This document shows positions 52,366 through 62,495 of a DNA stretch of 64,000 nt, piece by piece. Positions within the stretch are counted from its first letter, which is position 1, and every line of letters begins with the position of its first letter. Both the position numbers and the translations under genes were made by a program. The stretch comes from Nereocystis luetkeana. Lineage: Eukaryota; Sar; Phaeophyceae; Laminariales; Laminariaceae. The stretch covers positions 5,674,038 to 5,738,037 of the forward strand of contig JARUPZ010000024.1 in assembly GCA_031213475.1 (NCBI GenBank), written 5' to 3'. Under the pieces are notes generated by a model. That model searched no databases and was not told the origin of the DNA. It saw nothing but the letters and a program-made list of their open reading frames with translations.

Positions 52366-55300
52366 CGGTATCAGCCGCAGTAGCAGCAAGTGGGGAGCAG
52401 CAGGGCCGCGCAAGGACGGAGTCATCGTCATTAAAGCGGCCGCCGATGCTGCTGCTGCGGCTGCTGCTGCGGCTGCGGCTGCGGCTGCGGCTTCCCAGCC
52501 GTCATCATCGACCTCTCCTGCTGGTACTACTGCATCCACACCTAACGCCACTGCCGTCTCGTCACCACCAAGCCCGCTGGAGTCCCGGTCTAAGTTCATC
52601 CCGGCGCCACTAGACCTGTCCTCCCTCCCGGGGCCCGCCGCCCCTAGGAGGAAGGGGAGCTCCTCGGCGGCATCGTCAGCGTCCTCCAAGCCCGTGGTGC
52701 TGCGGGGTGCCGCGCTGGAGAGCCTCAACCGTCTCGGCCGGCCGGGGTCGTCGATAAGCGACCACATGCACCGCAGCACCGGCAGCAGCAGCAGCAACAA
52801 CGGCGTCGATATTCATGTTAACCTCGGTGGTGGTAGTGGCGGTGGCGGCGGCGGCAGCTACGGAAGCGGCACCAGAGAGCAGCGCGGGAGTTACGCGGTG
52901 GGGAGGTACAGGAAGGGGTCTTCTTCCGGGGGGGACTCGAGCGTCGGCGGCGCGAGCGACGGGAGGGTGGGGCGGCAGAGCTCGACGGACGAGGTGTCGC
53001 GTCGGCGGAGGAGGGGCTGGAGGAACAACTCGGCGGACTCGAGCTTCCACACCGCAACAGGCTTCGCTACCGTGAAGGAGGAGGAGGGGCGGGGAAGCGA
53101 ACGCCTCTCGGTGGGAGCGCGGGCGGGGTCGGGAGCGGAAGGGGAACGGGGGACGAAGCGGAGCGAGTCCGGCGTGTTTGCGGGCGCGGCAGGTGGAATG
53201 TATGATGTAAGTTTTTGTTCTGCTCGTTTTCTTTTGATGAGCCACCATTTTTGTTTTAATGAATCCATCCCCTTCTCGCCCACCTTCCCGGTTTGTTTCG
53301 TGTCGGTTTTTTTTTGGGGGGGGTAGTGGGAGGAGCAGGGCGTCCGGGGTACTGCTGGGTTGGGCTTCTCGCGATGGTATCGTTAAGACAATAGTTGTTG
53401 GCACTCACAACTTGTTCAGTTGCTCGCGCAGCTTGTCTACCCCCCCACCCCTCGAGAAAAGAACCCTTCACCTAGCACCCATAACAATATCTCTCTTCCT
53501 CTCTCCCTCCCTCCCTCCCTCCCTCCCTCCCCCTCCCCCCCCCCCTCGCCCGACGACATCTCTCGGACGCGCGCTGTACTTCTGCCCTGAACGTAGGACA
53601 AGGAGGGGAGCGACCACGACGGCAGCATTCAGCCGGCCCCGCCCAGCCCAACGCTGACGGAGTTCATGCGCGACCAAAAGAATGCCAACAACTCCACACA
53701 GCAGCTACACCATCAACAGCAGCAGCAGCAGCTGCAGCAGCTGCAACAGCAGCAGAATGGACGCGGGCGCCCCGCCTTCAAAGGACGCGGCCTCCGGCCT
53801 CAAACCTGGACGGAGGACGAAGATGGAGTTGGCAACGGCGGCGGCGGCGGTGGCGGGGAGGATGGGGAGAGGGGTTCACCGCCCCATCGACACCACCAGC
53901 AGCGGCAACACCTGGGAGCAGCCGGCGGCGGCACAGCCACGGGCGAGGCGCCTATGCGTCTCGTGCTTAACCCGAGGGCCACCGCGGGTCCCGGAGGACG
54001 GACTGATCAGGTGTCTCCCGGAGCGCTGTCGATCGTATCCGTCTCGACGGTGAACGGTGGTGGTGGTGGTGGTGGTGGTGGTGGCGGGGGTGGGGGTGGG
54101 GGCAGTGGGGGTGGGGGTCCGAGCGAGGCAAACGATAAACACCTGAACACTCTCGCGCGGGTAGCGGCCGACATCGCGAAGAGGGGCGCCTCCGCCAACG
54201 CCGAGCTGGTGCCCGGGTTGGGGCGCAGCGCGTTCGAGCACATTTCATTCTCCCCGACCATACCGGTCCGAGCGAGTGTGGAGGTCGCCGCGGCCGCAGC
54301 CGCCGCCGCCGGCCGGAGCGATAGCTTCGACCTGAGCAGCAATAGCGGCAAGAATCGTAACGGCAACAGCAGCGGCAATAGCCACGCGAGGTCCTTGTCC
54401 GCGGCGGTGCCGGGAAGGGGGGCTGGTGTCGCCCGACACGCGTCGTTGGACAGAGGGTCCCTCCGGGCGGACCTGGCGACATGGCGACCGTCCTCGATCC
54501 CTGTCAAGCCTGCGCAGCCTGCGAAGCCAACAAACCCAGCGAACCCAGCAAAGTCATCCAAGCCTACCAATCCAACACAGTCAACAAAGGCAGCAAAACC
54601 CGCGAGGGGTCACGTGCTCGGGGGAAAGGCGCGCATGCCGGCGGGCGGTGGCGACAGCAGCAGCGGCGGCGGCAGCGGCAGCGGCAGCGGCAGCGGCAGC
54701 GGCGGCGGAGGCGGCGGCCCCGACGACTCCCAATCCGTCAGCTCGGCCGGCCGTAGTTCCGCGGTCTCTCTGCATGCCCCAAGCCTGACGGTGGCGCACG
54801 CCCCCGGAAAAATCTACCGCCCAGTGGCAACGGCCGCGCACAAGGGGCCCGGGTCGGTGGGCTCCGCGCGTGGGACGCCGGCGGCTACAGGACACAGGCG
54901 CAGCGGTAGCGGCGGTGTCGGCGGGGGGGGCGGGGGGGAGGGGACGCACTCGCCACCATTTCGGCTATCAAGCAGCAATCGCCTGACAAGCTTTGGCAGC
55001 CGGGCGTCCTCCGGTGGGTCCCCGCTGGGCTGGGAAAAGCGGGACAGGAGTCACAAGGCAGCCACGACCCCCACCTTCACGAGCGACGCTGGCGCTAGCG
55101 CTACCTCAACCTCCGGGAACAGGAGCGCGATGAAGGCGAGGACGGCGAGCGGCGGAGGCGTTATGCCTAGGAGGCCGGCGACGATCGACATGCTCAGCAC
55201 GTTCGGCAGCCACGGCAGCCTCTCCAGGGGGGACGAGGCCCTCCTGACGGCGCGGGGGTCCGCTCCGACTAGGATCAACTCGCTCGCGTCCCACCCCGAG

Positions 55301-58300
55301 GGCGAAAGCGCGGCCGACGGCAGCGGCGTTACCCCCCGTGGTGGTAGTCGCAGCAGCAGCCGTGGCAGTAGGCGGAAGGAGGCGGAGGATGAAGACGGGG
55401 CGGGAGGCGGGGGACGGAACCGGCATGTGGAGTACCGTCGAAGAAGCAGCTCAGGTACTAGGCGCAGCAGCAGCCGCGACAGCAGCAGCCGCGGCGGCGA
55501 CGGCGCCGACGGCGCCGACGGCGGTGGTGGGTCCTCGAAAGGAGATCACAGGGGGGACCGTATTTCCCAGCGTCGCTCTCGCAGCAGCGGGAGCAACGGC
55601 GGCGAGACGCGACGGTTTAACTCGAGTAGCGCGGTGGTCGGCATGGGCGGCGATGAGGTGCGCGGCAGCGGTGGTGGTGGCGGTGGTGGTGGCGGTGGTG
55701 GTGGCGGCGGCGGCAGCGGCAGCGGCCGTCACAGCAGGCTGAGGAGTTCCTCGAGGAGTCGGTCGGGGAGCGATGCCCACTCTGCCAAGGTATGTATAGT
55801 CCATGTGTTTGTTTCGTTTGCCTGTATTTTTAGGGGGCAGAGGTCGGGCTTCACCCTGCGGTTGGTGATGGTAGCGTTGGTGGTCGTGGTGGTGTTGGTA
55901 TTGGTCCTGGTGGTGTTGGTGTTTCTGTTCGTATCGTTGTTGGTATGTTTTTATAATGTGGTAGCGTTTGGGTTTGTAGTTTTTGGTGCTAGTCTGTTGA
56001 TCTTCGGCTGGGCCTGTTGGTCCAAGTGATGTCCTGGTCTTGTTTGTGTTGTAGTGGTCACGCGTTTTTCCCTCATAACATCGCCAAGTCTTGCCTCACC
56101 CTCATCCCTCGCCCCTCCACCCGCCCGCCTACCTTGCCGTTGAGCGCTAACACCTTACCTTACCCCCCCCCCCCCCCCCCCGGCCGGCCTCGTCCACCCA
56201 ACGTCGATGCTCTAAATGTTCCCCTTGTTGAATACATCGATACCGGTAAAAATAGCGCGGTGCCTCGAGATGGCCGAACGAAGACAGCGGCAACTCAGAC
56301 GCACTTTGCCAGCAGCAACAGCAGCAGCAGAACCACCGCCACCGCCGGTCTTCGAAGCGCGGCAGCGACGGTGGTAGCGGCAGCGCAAACGCCAGCGTTG
56401 GCACTAGCGGCGGCAGTGGCGGCGATCTCTCCAGCGAACCCGGAAGCAGGAGGAACTCTCGCAGCAAAAGCCCCACGAGGCGCCACCGAAGCGACGGACA
56501 CGGGAAGCACCGGAGGCGTTCGTCAACGGGCGCCCGGATTAGCGCCGAAATCGTCGGTAGCGGTGGAATCGAAAAAACCGGCAGCGGCGGGACCGAAAAA
56601 ATCGCCCGAGGAACCGAAAAAATTGCCGACGGCGCCAAGATTGAAGAAATCGGCGGCGGAACCGACTTCATCGGCGGCGCAACCGAGACAACGGGGGCCA
56701 CCGGGACTGAAGTCGGTGGGCCGAAGGGAAAGGGGCGCCACCGACGAAGTGGAAGCACGCACTCGGTGGACAGCTCCGCGAGCAAGGATGGAAACGCGGG
56801 CTCGGCCCTAACCCTGACACCGAGCGCGACTCCGACCTCGCTCCCCTTGGCCACCGCTGCAGCTACTACCGCTCCGGCTGCGATCGCCGCAGCTGCCACC
56901 GCGACCGTTTCGGCAGGGGTGGGAGATGACAAGCACGGGGGGAAGGAGGAAGAGGGAGGGGAAGGGGAAGGGGTGGGCGGGGGGGTTGAGCTGTTGTTGT
57001 TACCTTCTGCCGACCAACGCGGTCGGTCTACGGCTCGGCAAGGTAGCAGAGACAGCAACGCGGGGAAACCGCGCTCCAAGGAGGACCGCCGTCGCCCGTC
57101 CGGCCTTTTGCCGTCAGCGCTAAGCATGGGTCTGGGGTCGAAGGGCGGGACGAGGGATGGGGGACCGGCATCCCTCGGAGCGCAACGAGACGGGGACCGG
57201 GAGGGAGTAAGGGGGGCGGCACCCGACTCCGCTCCCGCTGCGGGCGGAGGACGATCGGGGTTCGCGAGTTTCGGGCACGTGAGGCGTTGGTCGAAGACGG
57301 AAGCAAAGGCGAGTGGACGACAAATAAATTAAAGACGCTGGAGATCATCCTTTTTTACCCCGTTCTCCCGGGATGCCCTGCTGCTTACCCCTCCCCCTAC
57401 TGCAGGAAACATTCAGCTTTTGTTTTGCAAGTAAACGTTTCGCCAAAACGTGGTTTAGTTATTCACCCCCCCAACAAATGAGTACTCCCTCCCCCCCCCC
57501 ACTTCCACCTTCTCTCCTAAACCTCCCTCCCTCCCCGACGCCCTCGAATCGAATCACAGGCGTCCCTGGCCCCAAGCAGCGTCAGCTCTATCGCCACCCC
57601 CGCGGCCCACAGAACCCCCACGATCAAGAAGAAAGGGAGGGTGCGGAGCTTCCTCAGCTTCTGGCGCGGCCGCAAAAACGACGACGTCAACGCCGATGAC
57701 GGCCACGCCAGCGTCAACGGTGCCACCAGCGATGACGGCAACGGCACTATCAACGGAAACGTTGCCGCGCTCCCGCCCCCGTCGCCCGCCCACGCCCCCA
57801 CCGCCCACGCTACCGCCGCCTCCACGTCGTCTTCCTCCCCCACCTCCTCCTCTGGGCAGGCGGCAGCGGCGGTGGGTATGGTCGGACGTCACGGGCGGCG
57901 GCCAAGCTTTGTTGCGACGCCGCTCCGTGAGAGCAGGGACGGAAGCTTCCGAACCCTTTCGCGGACGGAGCTGCCCAACCTCGGAGCTGCTGCGGCTGCT
58001 GCCAATGGCTCCAAAGGTGCTGCTAAATTTTCCAAACGTTCCAAGTCTCCCAAAGAATCTGGAGTTGCTGCTATTCATGGTGATGGTGGTGGTAGTGGTG
58101 GTGCGGGGGCTGGGGGGGGCAAAGGTCGATCGTCTCATTTTGGAAGCCGATGGTTGGTGAGGATGTTTACGAGGAAAAAGGGGGGTAAGAAAGGTGGGGT
58201 AGGGCAATCCGTGGTGAAGCCGGGCCAAACAACGGCGGCAGCGGCTGCTGGTGGAGGTGGCGGCGGTGATGGTGGTAGTGGTGGTGGCGTTGGTGGTAGC

Positions 58301-59104
58301 GATGGCGGTAGTGGTGGGGGGGGGCGGGGGGGTGGTGACATCGTCGATGACGGTGGTAGTGGTGTGGGTGGTGGCAGTGGTGTTGGTGTAGGTAGTCGTG
58401 GCGGGGGGTTACCGCCAGCACCACCTTCAGCCGCATCAGCAGCAGCAGCGACAGCAGCAAGTACTGGTTCCAGCACTAGCGCTGGCGCAACGGGGTCGAC
58501 TACCGTGGGGGTGAAGGCAATGGAACGAGCGCATTCCTCCCGTCCGGCGCTACCGCGTCTATCCCTTCGCAAGAAACCCTCCTCCTCACCCGCGGACGAC
58601 CGGCAGTGCTACGCTTCCGTCGGGGGTTGTCTGGCCCAGTTCTACGACGAACCCGGTTCCCCCCCGATGGTCGACAACGGCGAGGAGCGGGGGGGAAGCG
58701 GCCGCGTCCTTGGTGGCCGTGGCGGTCTCAACAGCGGCGGCGGAGGGCTTAGCGGCGGCAGCGGCAGCATTAGCAGCGGCGGCGGTGGCGGGAGCTTCGC
58801 GGGGGGGCAGCGGGGGAGGCGGGCTGTCGAAGAGACGCCGGACGGGGGCGCTAGGGTCCAGCAGCTTCTCCGCACCAGCCAGCTGCACCGGACGCTTTCT
58901 CAGAAGTCGGCTGTGGCGGCGGCGCAGCCATCGCTTCCACCGCAGCTTGCGCAACAGCAGCAACAGCAGCAGCAGCAGCCGGCTTCCGGAAAGTCCGGTG
59001 GGATTCGGTCGTCCGCTCCTGCAGGCTCCGTGGCAAGCTCCAAAGGGGGTGCAGTAGCCGTGGCCGTAGCCGCCTTGAATACCTCGAAGAGGGCCAGCCT
59101 CTGA
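42986..59104 (+). CDS. Giant low-complexity, mostly disordered protein gene (about 2,092 aa in five proposed exons)
   Basis: The proposed exons are 42986-43396, 52130-53206, 53597-55789, 56256-57308 and 57560-59104 (137, 359, 731, 351 and 514 codons plus stop). All can be joined in phase 0. The product is dominated by Ser, Gly, Ala, Arg/Lys and Gln, with Asn, Ala, Gly and Gln homopolymers, and I see no enzymatic domain. The few ordered-looking islands are basic-aromatic: RVRSFLSFWRGRKN and RWLVRMFTRKKGGKKGG near the C-terminal third, and KPVVLRGAALESLNRLGRPG in exon 2. Many Ser-Arg and Arg-Ser pairs suggest a phosphoregulated scaffold, RNA-associated or cytoskeletal protein; this is inference only. 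Exons 2-5 are compact and convincing as one gene. Exon 1 lies 8.7 kb upstream and may belong elsewhere. Confidence 0.6.
44699..44795. repeat. CTG and TTG microsatellites
   Basis: CTGCTGCTACTGCTGCTGCC followed by (TTG)n at about 44759-44790, in the first intron of the disordered-protein gene model. Confidence 0.8.
45358..45409. repeat. Long G tract
   Basis: About 52 bases of G with only one T and one C. It is the longest homopurine run seen. Confidence 0.95.
45512..45602. mobile_element. Family B MITE, diverged ends
   Basis: CCTTTTAGCACCGCACTCGC and GGGACTGGGGTCCTAAAAG. It lies in the long first intron of the disordered-protein gene model. Confidence 0.65.
46225..46440 (-). mobile_element. 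Family I repeat, minus orientation
   Basis: GTCCGCCTCACAAGCGCTTC through CATGATATCGAGCACAA, then a C run (46421-46436). Confidence 0.65.
46615..46738 (+). mobile_element. Family J repeat
   Basis: CTTTATTAGGAGTAGGAACG, GGTCGATGGTCAAATGGCTA and AGCAACAAATGAGTGCG, then a C run (46707-46736). Confidence 0.6.
46795..46940 (-). mobile_element. Family I fragment
   Basis: GATGCTCACGGCGCTTTGCG to CCGATACATGGCAATGGTTA, then C9. Confidence 0.5.
46950..47034 (+). mobile_element. Family J repeat
   Basis: TTCTCGAAAGGCATGCGGGG, TCAATGGTCAAATGACGAAG and GGACGC, then a C run. Confidence 0.55.
47088..47185. repeat. TGG-rich microsatellite
   Basis: GGTGGTGGTGGTGGTGGTGG, then diverged GTGGTGTTAGTGTTGATG, directly after a family J end. 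Confidence 0.8.
47417..47503. mobile_element. Family B MITE, right end lost
   Basis: TTAACCCTTTTAGTGCTGCA to GGGACTGCGGTTCT, then unrelated sequence. Confidence 0.7.
47733..47887. mobile_element. Family C inverted-repeat element
   Basis: ATGTCAGGAGACATGTCAA to AATGCTGTCTCCTGACAT, the same ends and inner TAGTTTGGTGTCAG (reverse order) as 14039-14197. It is about 155 bp long. Confidence 0.65.
49475..49605 (+). repeat. Repeat H copy 4 (empty site for family B)
   Basis: TTCTTCACGTTAAACCGTTC shows the uninterrupted TTAA; ATCCAGCACAACCAGTGTCC and CACAGAGATACTACGTTGCC follow. Confidence 0.6.
49900..50310 (+). repeat. Family E-related repeat with long left extension
   Basis: The right part (50160-50310) shares GTGCGGAGTAATTAGTGCCG and ACCGGCACTATGCAGGGACC with 38795-38975. 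The left part (49900-50100) has no other copy here. Confidence 0.45.
51165..51274 (+). mobile_element. Family A MITE
   Basis: TATTACGGGGGGGCATAGTT to TTACTATGGGCCCCCGTAAT. It lies about 1 kb upstream of exon 2 of the disordered-protein gene. Confidence 0.75.
51291..51352. mobile_element. Truncated family B MITE
   Basis: ACCCTTGCAGGACCGCAATC is followed by the loop and AAAAGGGTTGA. The right GGGACTGCGG arm is deleted. Confidence 0.55.
52130..53206 (+). CDS. Disordered-protein gene, exon 2
   Basis: The open frame contains an Asn run (about 52321-52366) and an Ala run (about 52438-52493). It continues to SGVFAGAAGGMYD, followed by the donor GTAAGT at 53207. The 5' boundary is uncertain. The acceptor ...GCCGGCGCAG at 52129 gives phase 0 and joins exon 1, but the frame is open upstream with ATGs at 52055 and 52085 that could start a shorter protein. 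Confidence 0.6.
53597..55789 (+). CDS. Disordered-protein gene, exon 3
   Basis: There are 731 codons, from the acceptor CTGAACGTAG (after a long CT-rich tract, 53483-53560) to the donor GTATGT. It starts DKEGSDHDGSIQPAPPSP. It carries a Gln-rich run (about 53717-53755), several Gly runs (54053-54117, 54660-54720, 55668-55730) and Ser/Arg-rich segments. The reading phase continues exon 2 exactly. Confidence 0.72.
56256..57308 (+). CDS. Disordered-protein gene, exon 4
   Basis: The frame opens directly after an in-frame TAG whose AG can serve as the acceptor. The upstream pyrimidine tract is weak, so a nearby downstream AG is possible. It contains a Gln run, an RS-rich part (RRNSRSKSPTRRHRSD) and short repeats around 56560-56690 of the type GGxEKxxGG. 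It ends ...GHVRRWSKTEAK at 57308, next to AAG/GCGAGT, read here as a GC donor. Without splicing the frame ends seven codons later at TAA (57330-57332). Confidence 0.62.
57309..57559 (+). other. Probable GC-AG intron
   Basis: The upstream exon ends AAG and the intron starts GCGAGT, a donor that fits the consensus except C for T at position 2. It ends in AATCACAG. Both sides are phase 0. It also carries the end of a family J repeat (ACAAATGAGTAC followed by a C-rich tract, about 57473-57500), so a mobile-element end sits inside the intron. Confidence 0.5.
57560..59104 (+). CDS. Disordered-protein gene, exon 5 (C-terminus)
   Basis: There are 514 codons plus TGA (59102-59104), from the acceptor AATCACAG. 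The basic-aromatic motif RVRSFLSFWRGRKN lies near its start and RWLVRMFTRKKGGKKGG about 170 codons later. Between and after these are Gly-, Ala- and Ser-rich runs, then a nine-residue Gln run (about 58951-58978) and the end ...ALNTSKRASL. The segment DRQCYASVGGCLAQFYDEPGSP (about 58600-58665) is the least repetitive part and the best query for homologues. Confidence 0.7.
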   Translation, partial: ASLAPSSVSSIATPAAHRTPTIKKKGRVRSFLSFWRGRKNDDVNADDGHASVNGATSDDGNGTINGNVAALPPPSPAHAPTAHATAASTSSSSPTSSSGQAAAAVGMVGRHGRRPSFVATPLRESRDGSFRTLSRTELPNLGAAAAAANGSKGAAKFSKRSKSPKESGVAAIHGDGGGSGGAGAGGGKGRSSHFGSRWLVRMFTRKKGGKKGGVGQSVVKPGQTTAAAAAGGGGGGDGGSGGGVGGSDGGSGGGGRGGGDIVDDGGSGVGGGSGVGVGSRGGGLPPAPPSAASAAAATAASTGSSTSAGATGSTTVGVKAMERAHSSRPALPRLSLRKKPSSSPADDRQCYASVGGCLAQFYDEPGSPPMVDNGEERGGSGRVLGGRGGLNSGGGGLSGGSGSISSGGGGGSFAGGQRGRRAVEETPDGGARVQQLLRTSQLHRTLSQKSAVAAAQPSLPPQLAQQQQQQQQQPASGKSGGIRSSAPAGSVASSKGGAVAVAVAALNTSKRASL

Positions 59105-62100
59105 AGAGACATGAATCAGCAGATCGGCGAAGGGACAAGGTGGGTGGGTTTTGGGTGTGTCAGTAGGGAGTGGTGGTTGTTCGTGGTGGTGGTGCTCGTG
59201 GTGTTGGTGCTCGTGGTGGTGGTGGTGGTGTTGTGCTGTTGTTGTTTCCCACACCAAACAGTCGACATGATCTATCATGTGTTTACTCCGTGATTGCAAG
59301 ATATTCAGGCTCAAACGTCTAGAAAGGGACAAAGCAAAAGACAAATGGAAAGCGAAATCAACTGAAAAACTAAGCATTGTATAAGGCCACCATATCACCA
59401 CGCGTACTCCACCCCTCCCCTTCCCCCACCCACCACACTCTCCGTCCTCCTGTACTACTTCAGGTGGTCCAAGGTGTCTTTTCTTGGTCAACCTTGAGCG
59501 TTAATCCGGGCGCACTGGGTTTCCACAAGAGCGCCAGGTTGCTCATGTGTGGAAGGGAGTAGGAGGGAGCAGGGGCGAATCGCCGTCAGGTTTTCCTAAA
59601 TATGGCGCTCTTTGCCCCCATAGCTTTGCTGGGCGCCGAGACTTCGCGCTGCCCTCCGACTGTACGGGGGAGTGTTTCCTCCCGTTTTGTTTCGACTGTG
59701 CGGGGGAACTATTCCTCTCGTTTTTTCCAACGTATCGGGGGAATTGATAACCTCGTTTTTTTTGTTCACCACACACTCCGTAAAGAGTTCTTTGAGAACA
59801 CGAGGGATGTCTTAACCTGACATTATACCCTGGTATCCCTTTTTTCGCATTCGGGGAGGGGGAGATCACTTGAAAACAGAGTAGAATATTGTTGCAGCAG
59901 TAAAAAAAACTGCGGTACTATTATAGCAACCAGTAAAGCGTAAGTGGGTGCTTTGTGTGGAAAAAGCGAAAGGGGTGTGGGGCTCTTATGCCCCTGTTTT
60001 TTTGCTCTTTTCCGGTACGTTCTGCTCTTTTTCTTCGTTCTTCGCCTTGCCCTTTCTTCAACTCGTTTTTGCTCTTTGCTCTCCTTTTTTCGTTTGCTCA
60101 TTTCGTTTTTCGGTGGTTCAGCCCCTTCATTTTCTCCAGGCCCGTCCCTCTTTCCTTTTTTCCCCCATTCCTTTTTCTCTGTTTTCCCCTCTGCATTCTT
60201 CTCTTTTATCGCCGTCAATTTGTGTTTTTTATGGTTGGTGGTGGTGTTGATGATAGTGGTGGTGGTGTTGGTGATGGTGGTGCTGGTGGTGTTCCTTGTT
60301 TGCCACGCCGCGGGGTTGACGGTGGGTGCTGTGGGCCTTGTTTCTCACTGTCCTGCTGGATTTGACCGGACGGCTACGGATTTTTCTCCAGCTGCTTCTT
60401 TGTGACTCCGCTCAAGCTTTTGGCTTGGCCTGCCTTGAGCTTGGCTTGTTGGCTTGGCTTGAACTTGAATCGGCTCGGGCAGGCCTTGAGGTTGGCTTGG
60501 GCGTTGCTTGACTTTTGGCTTGGTGTGCTCTTTGTGAGCAATTGCGGTTTTTCCACCTCTCGTTGGATACGAATACCGTGTTACTGCTATTATAGTGTCT
60601 GAGTTAAGTGGGCGGGGTGGAGGGATGTTCAGCGGAGGCCTTTTTCTGACCTTTACAGTATTTAGTGTTTTGTGGTTTGTGTTTTTTATTATTCTTCTTC
60701 TTAAAATCAGTACTAGTAGAAGTATGTAGTAGCACGTTCAGATGTGGACCGTGAAGCCTTGCACGTGAGGCGGGATGGGGCAGGGAGAGTACTTTGATTG
60801 ATATGATATGATGTGATTGATTCATTGATGTGATTGATTCATTGATTGATTGATTGTTCGATTGATTGATTACAACCCTCATATAGTAGTACCGTACCAC
60901 GCAGGAGGAACCCTTCCGTGTTGTTTTTTGTGTGTCTTATATGTACCAGATTCTCGTATGTCCCTGGTTTTATATTGTTCGTGACGCCGTACTATCATAG
61001 TATGTACCAGGTATGTCTCTGGTTTTGTATTTGTTTGTGGCGGCTTTTTCGCCCGGGGGTCTTGGTGTTCCTCTTGGGGCGGGGAGTGGAGGGAAGAAGG
61101 GGTAGGAATAGGTTAAGTAGAGGCGCAAGTACAGGCCCGCACTGCTGTGTACTTCTATATACTTTTTTTCACAACAGCTAAGATAGAAAAACGCTCGACT
61201 CTTCGTACCGGAGGGTGTGTAGCATGCGGAGTTGAGGGCCCTGAGGAATATGATGGAGCGCGGTGAGAATGTTGTTGGGGTTTCAACGTTCTTGTGGTGG
61301 ATTAGTTGGGGGATCGGTGTGCACACAAGCGCACACAAGCGCACACAAGCGAGCAAGCGTACAAGCAAAGGCAGGCCCGCAAGTAAAGCAGGCGAAGCAC
61401 GACGCACGGGCACGGACCGGAACGCTAGTTGATTCATTGACGATTGATGACCGGCGCTGTGCGTGCTTTGCCGTATAAATTAAAAAGCTGCAGCAGTAGC
61501 AAACAAACGAACGAACGCCGTCGGCTAGACTGCATTCAGGAAAAACAAAAAGAAAAGAAGAGAAGAGAAGAGAAAACACGAGAAAACAAATAGGGTGTTC
61601 GCGTGTTAGTGAAGCCTTTTGTTTCGCGCGGTCTTTCTTTTTCTCGATTTTTTTTTTTTTACGATGCCACACCCCTTTTTGAGAGGGGGGTGTGGGTGGG
61701 CACTATTAGCAGCTATCTAGTGGTTTCAGCGGTGAACACTCCCGTGACCTTAAGGGCGCGGGGATTGTTAGTGGTATATTGCCGCGTGGTGTGAGCGGAC
61801 GTATAGTTAGGTCAGTTGTTCTCAAGAGTTTGTTTACCACACGTTGTGCGGTGTTTTTTCCTTCCTTCCTTCTTCCTTCTTGGGATTTTTCTAGTATTTC
61901 TCTCGATTTTTTTCGGCAAGCTGCCTGACAGCCGTAGGAGCGGAGCTAGTATTTTGAGGTGGTGATGCGTTTTGTGTTTGTTTGTTTCGTGCTTATTAAA
62001 TTGATTTTCCGTTGCTTTTTTGGGGGGGGGCACTATTATCGCAAGGGACGAAACACGAGGAAGAAGCAAACGAAGGAGACGAAGCAGGGTGGGGACTTAT

Positions 62101-62142
62101 CAGGGATAAGGTTAGAAGCAGGAGGCCCCTGCAAGGCGTGAT

Positions 62143-62236
62143 GAACCCTTTCAGGATTGCTGTCCCGTTTTGAGGACACGTTACTTAGAATTTGACTGGT
62201 ATGTCCCCGAAGAAAGGGGGTGCAGTCCCAGAAGAG
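62143..62236. mobile_element. Family B MITE, diverged
   Basis: ACCCTTTCAGGATTGCTGTC and GGGTGCAGTCCCAGAAGAGC. It is the only recognisable family B copy right of 51.4 kb. Confidence 0.55.
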
Positions 62237-62384
62237 CCCTGTTTGCTCCCCGTGCATCCAAGCGAACCGCGCCGCTCTATCTGCCCCCCTCTCGCCGGGC
62301 GTGACGTTTCTAGGGCATATCCAGTAAAGTCTACCCTGGTATAGCATAATATCCTACCGCGTATTACATCCGTGCTGGTGTGAT

Positions 62385-62495
62385 CGCTTGGGCGATTGCT
62401 TGATTGATTGGTTGGTTGGTTTGGTTGGTTGTTTGGTTGATTGATTGATTGATTGACCGATCGATTGATTGACCGACTGATTGGTTGATTGATTG
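62385..62495. repeat. (GATT)n / (GGTT)n low-complexity tract
   Basis: TTGATTGATTGGTTGGTTGG and similar for about 110 bases; a related tract is at about 60790-60870. Confidence 0.85.

Noticed and set aside
56147..57127. 326-codon minus-strand open frame
   Set aside because: It is antisense to exon 4, driven by GC-rich triplet composition, and starts and ends arbitrarily. The plus frame joins its neighbours in phase.
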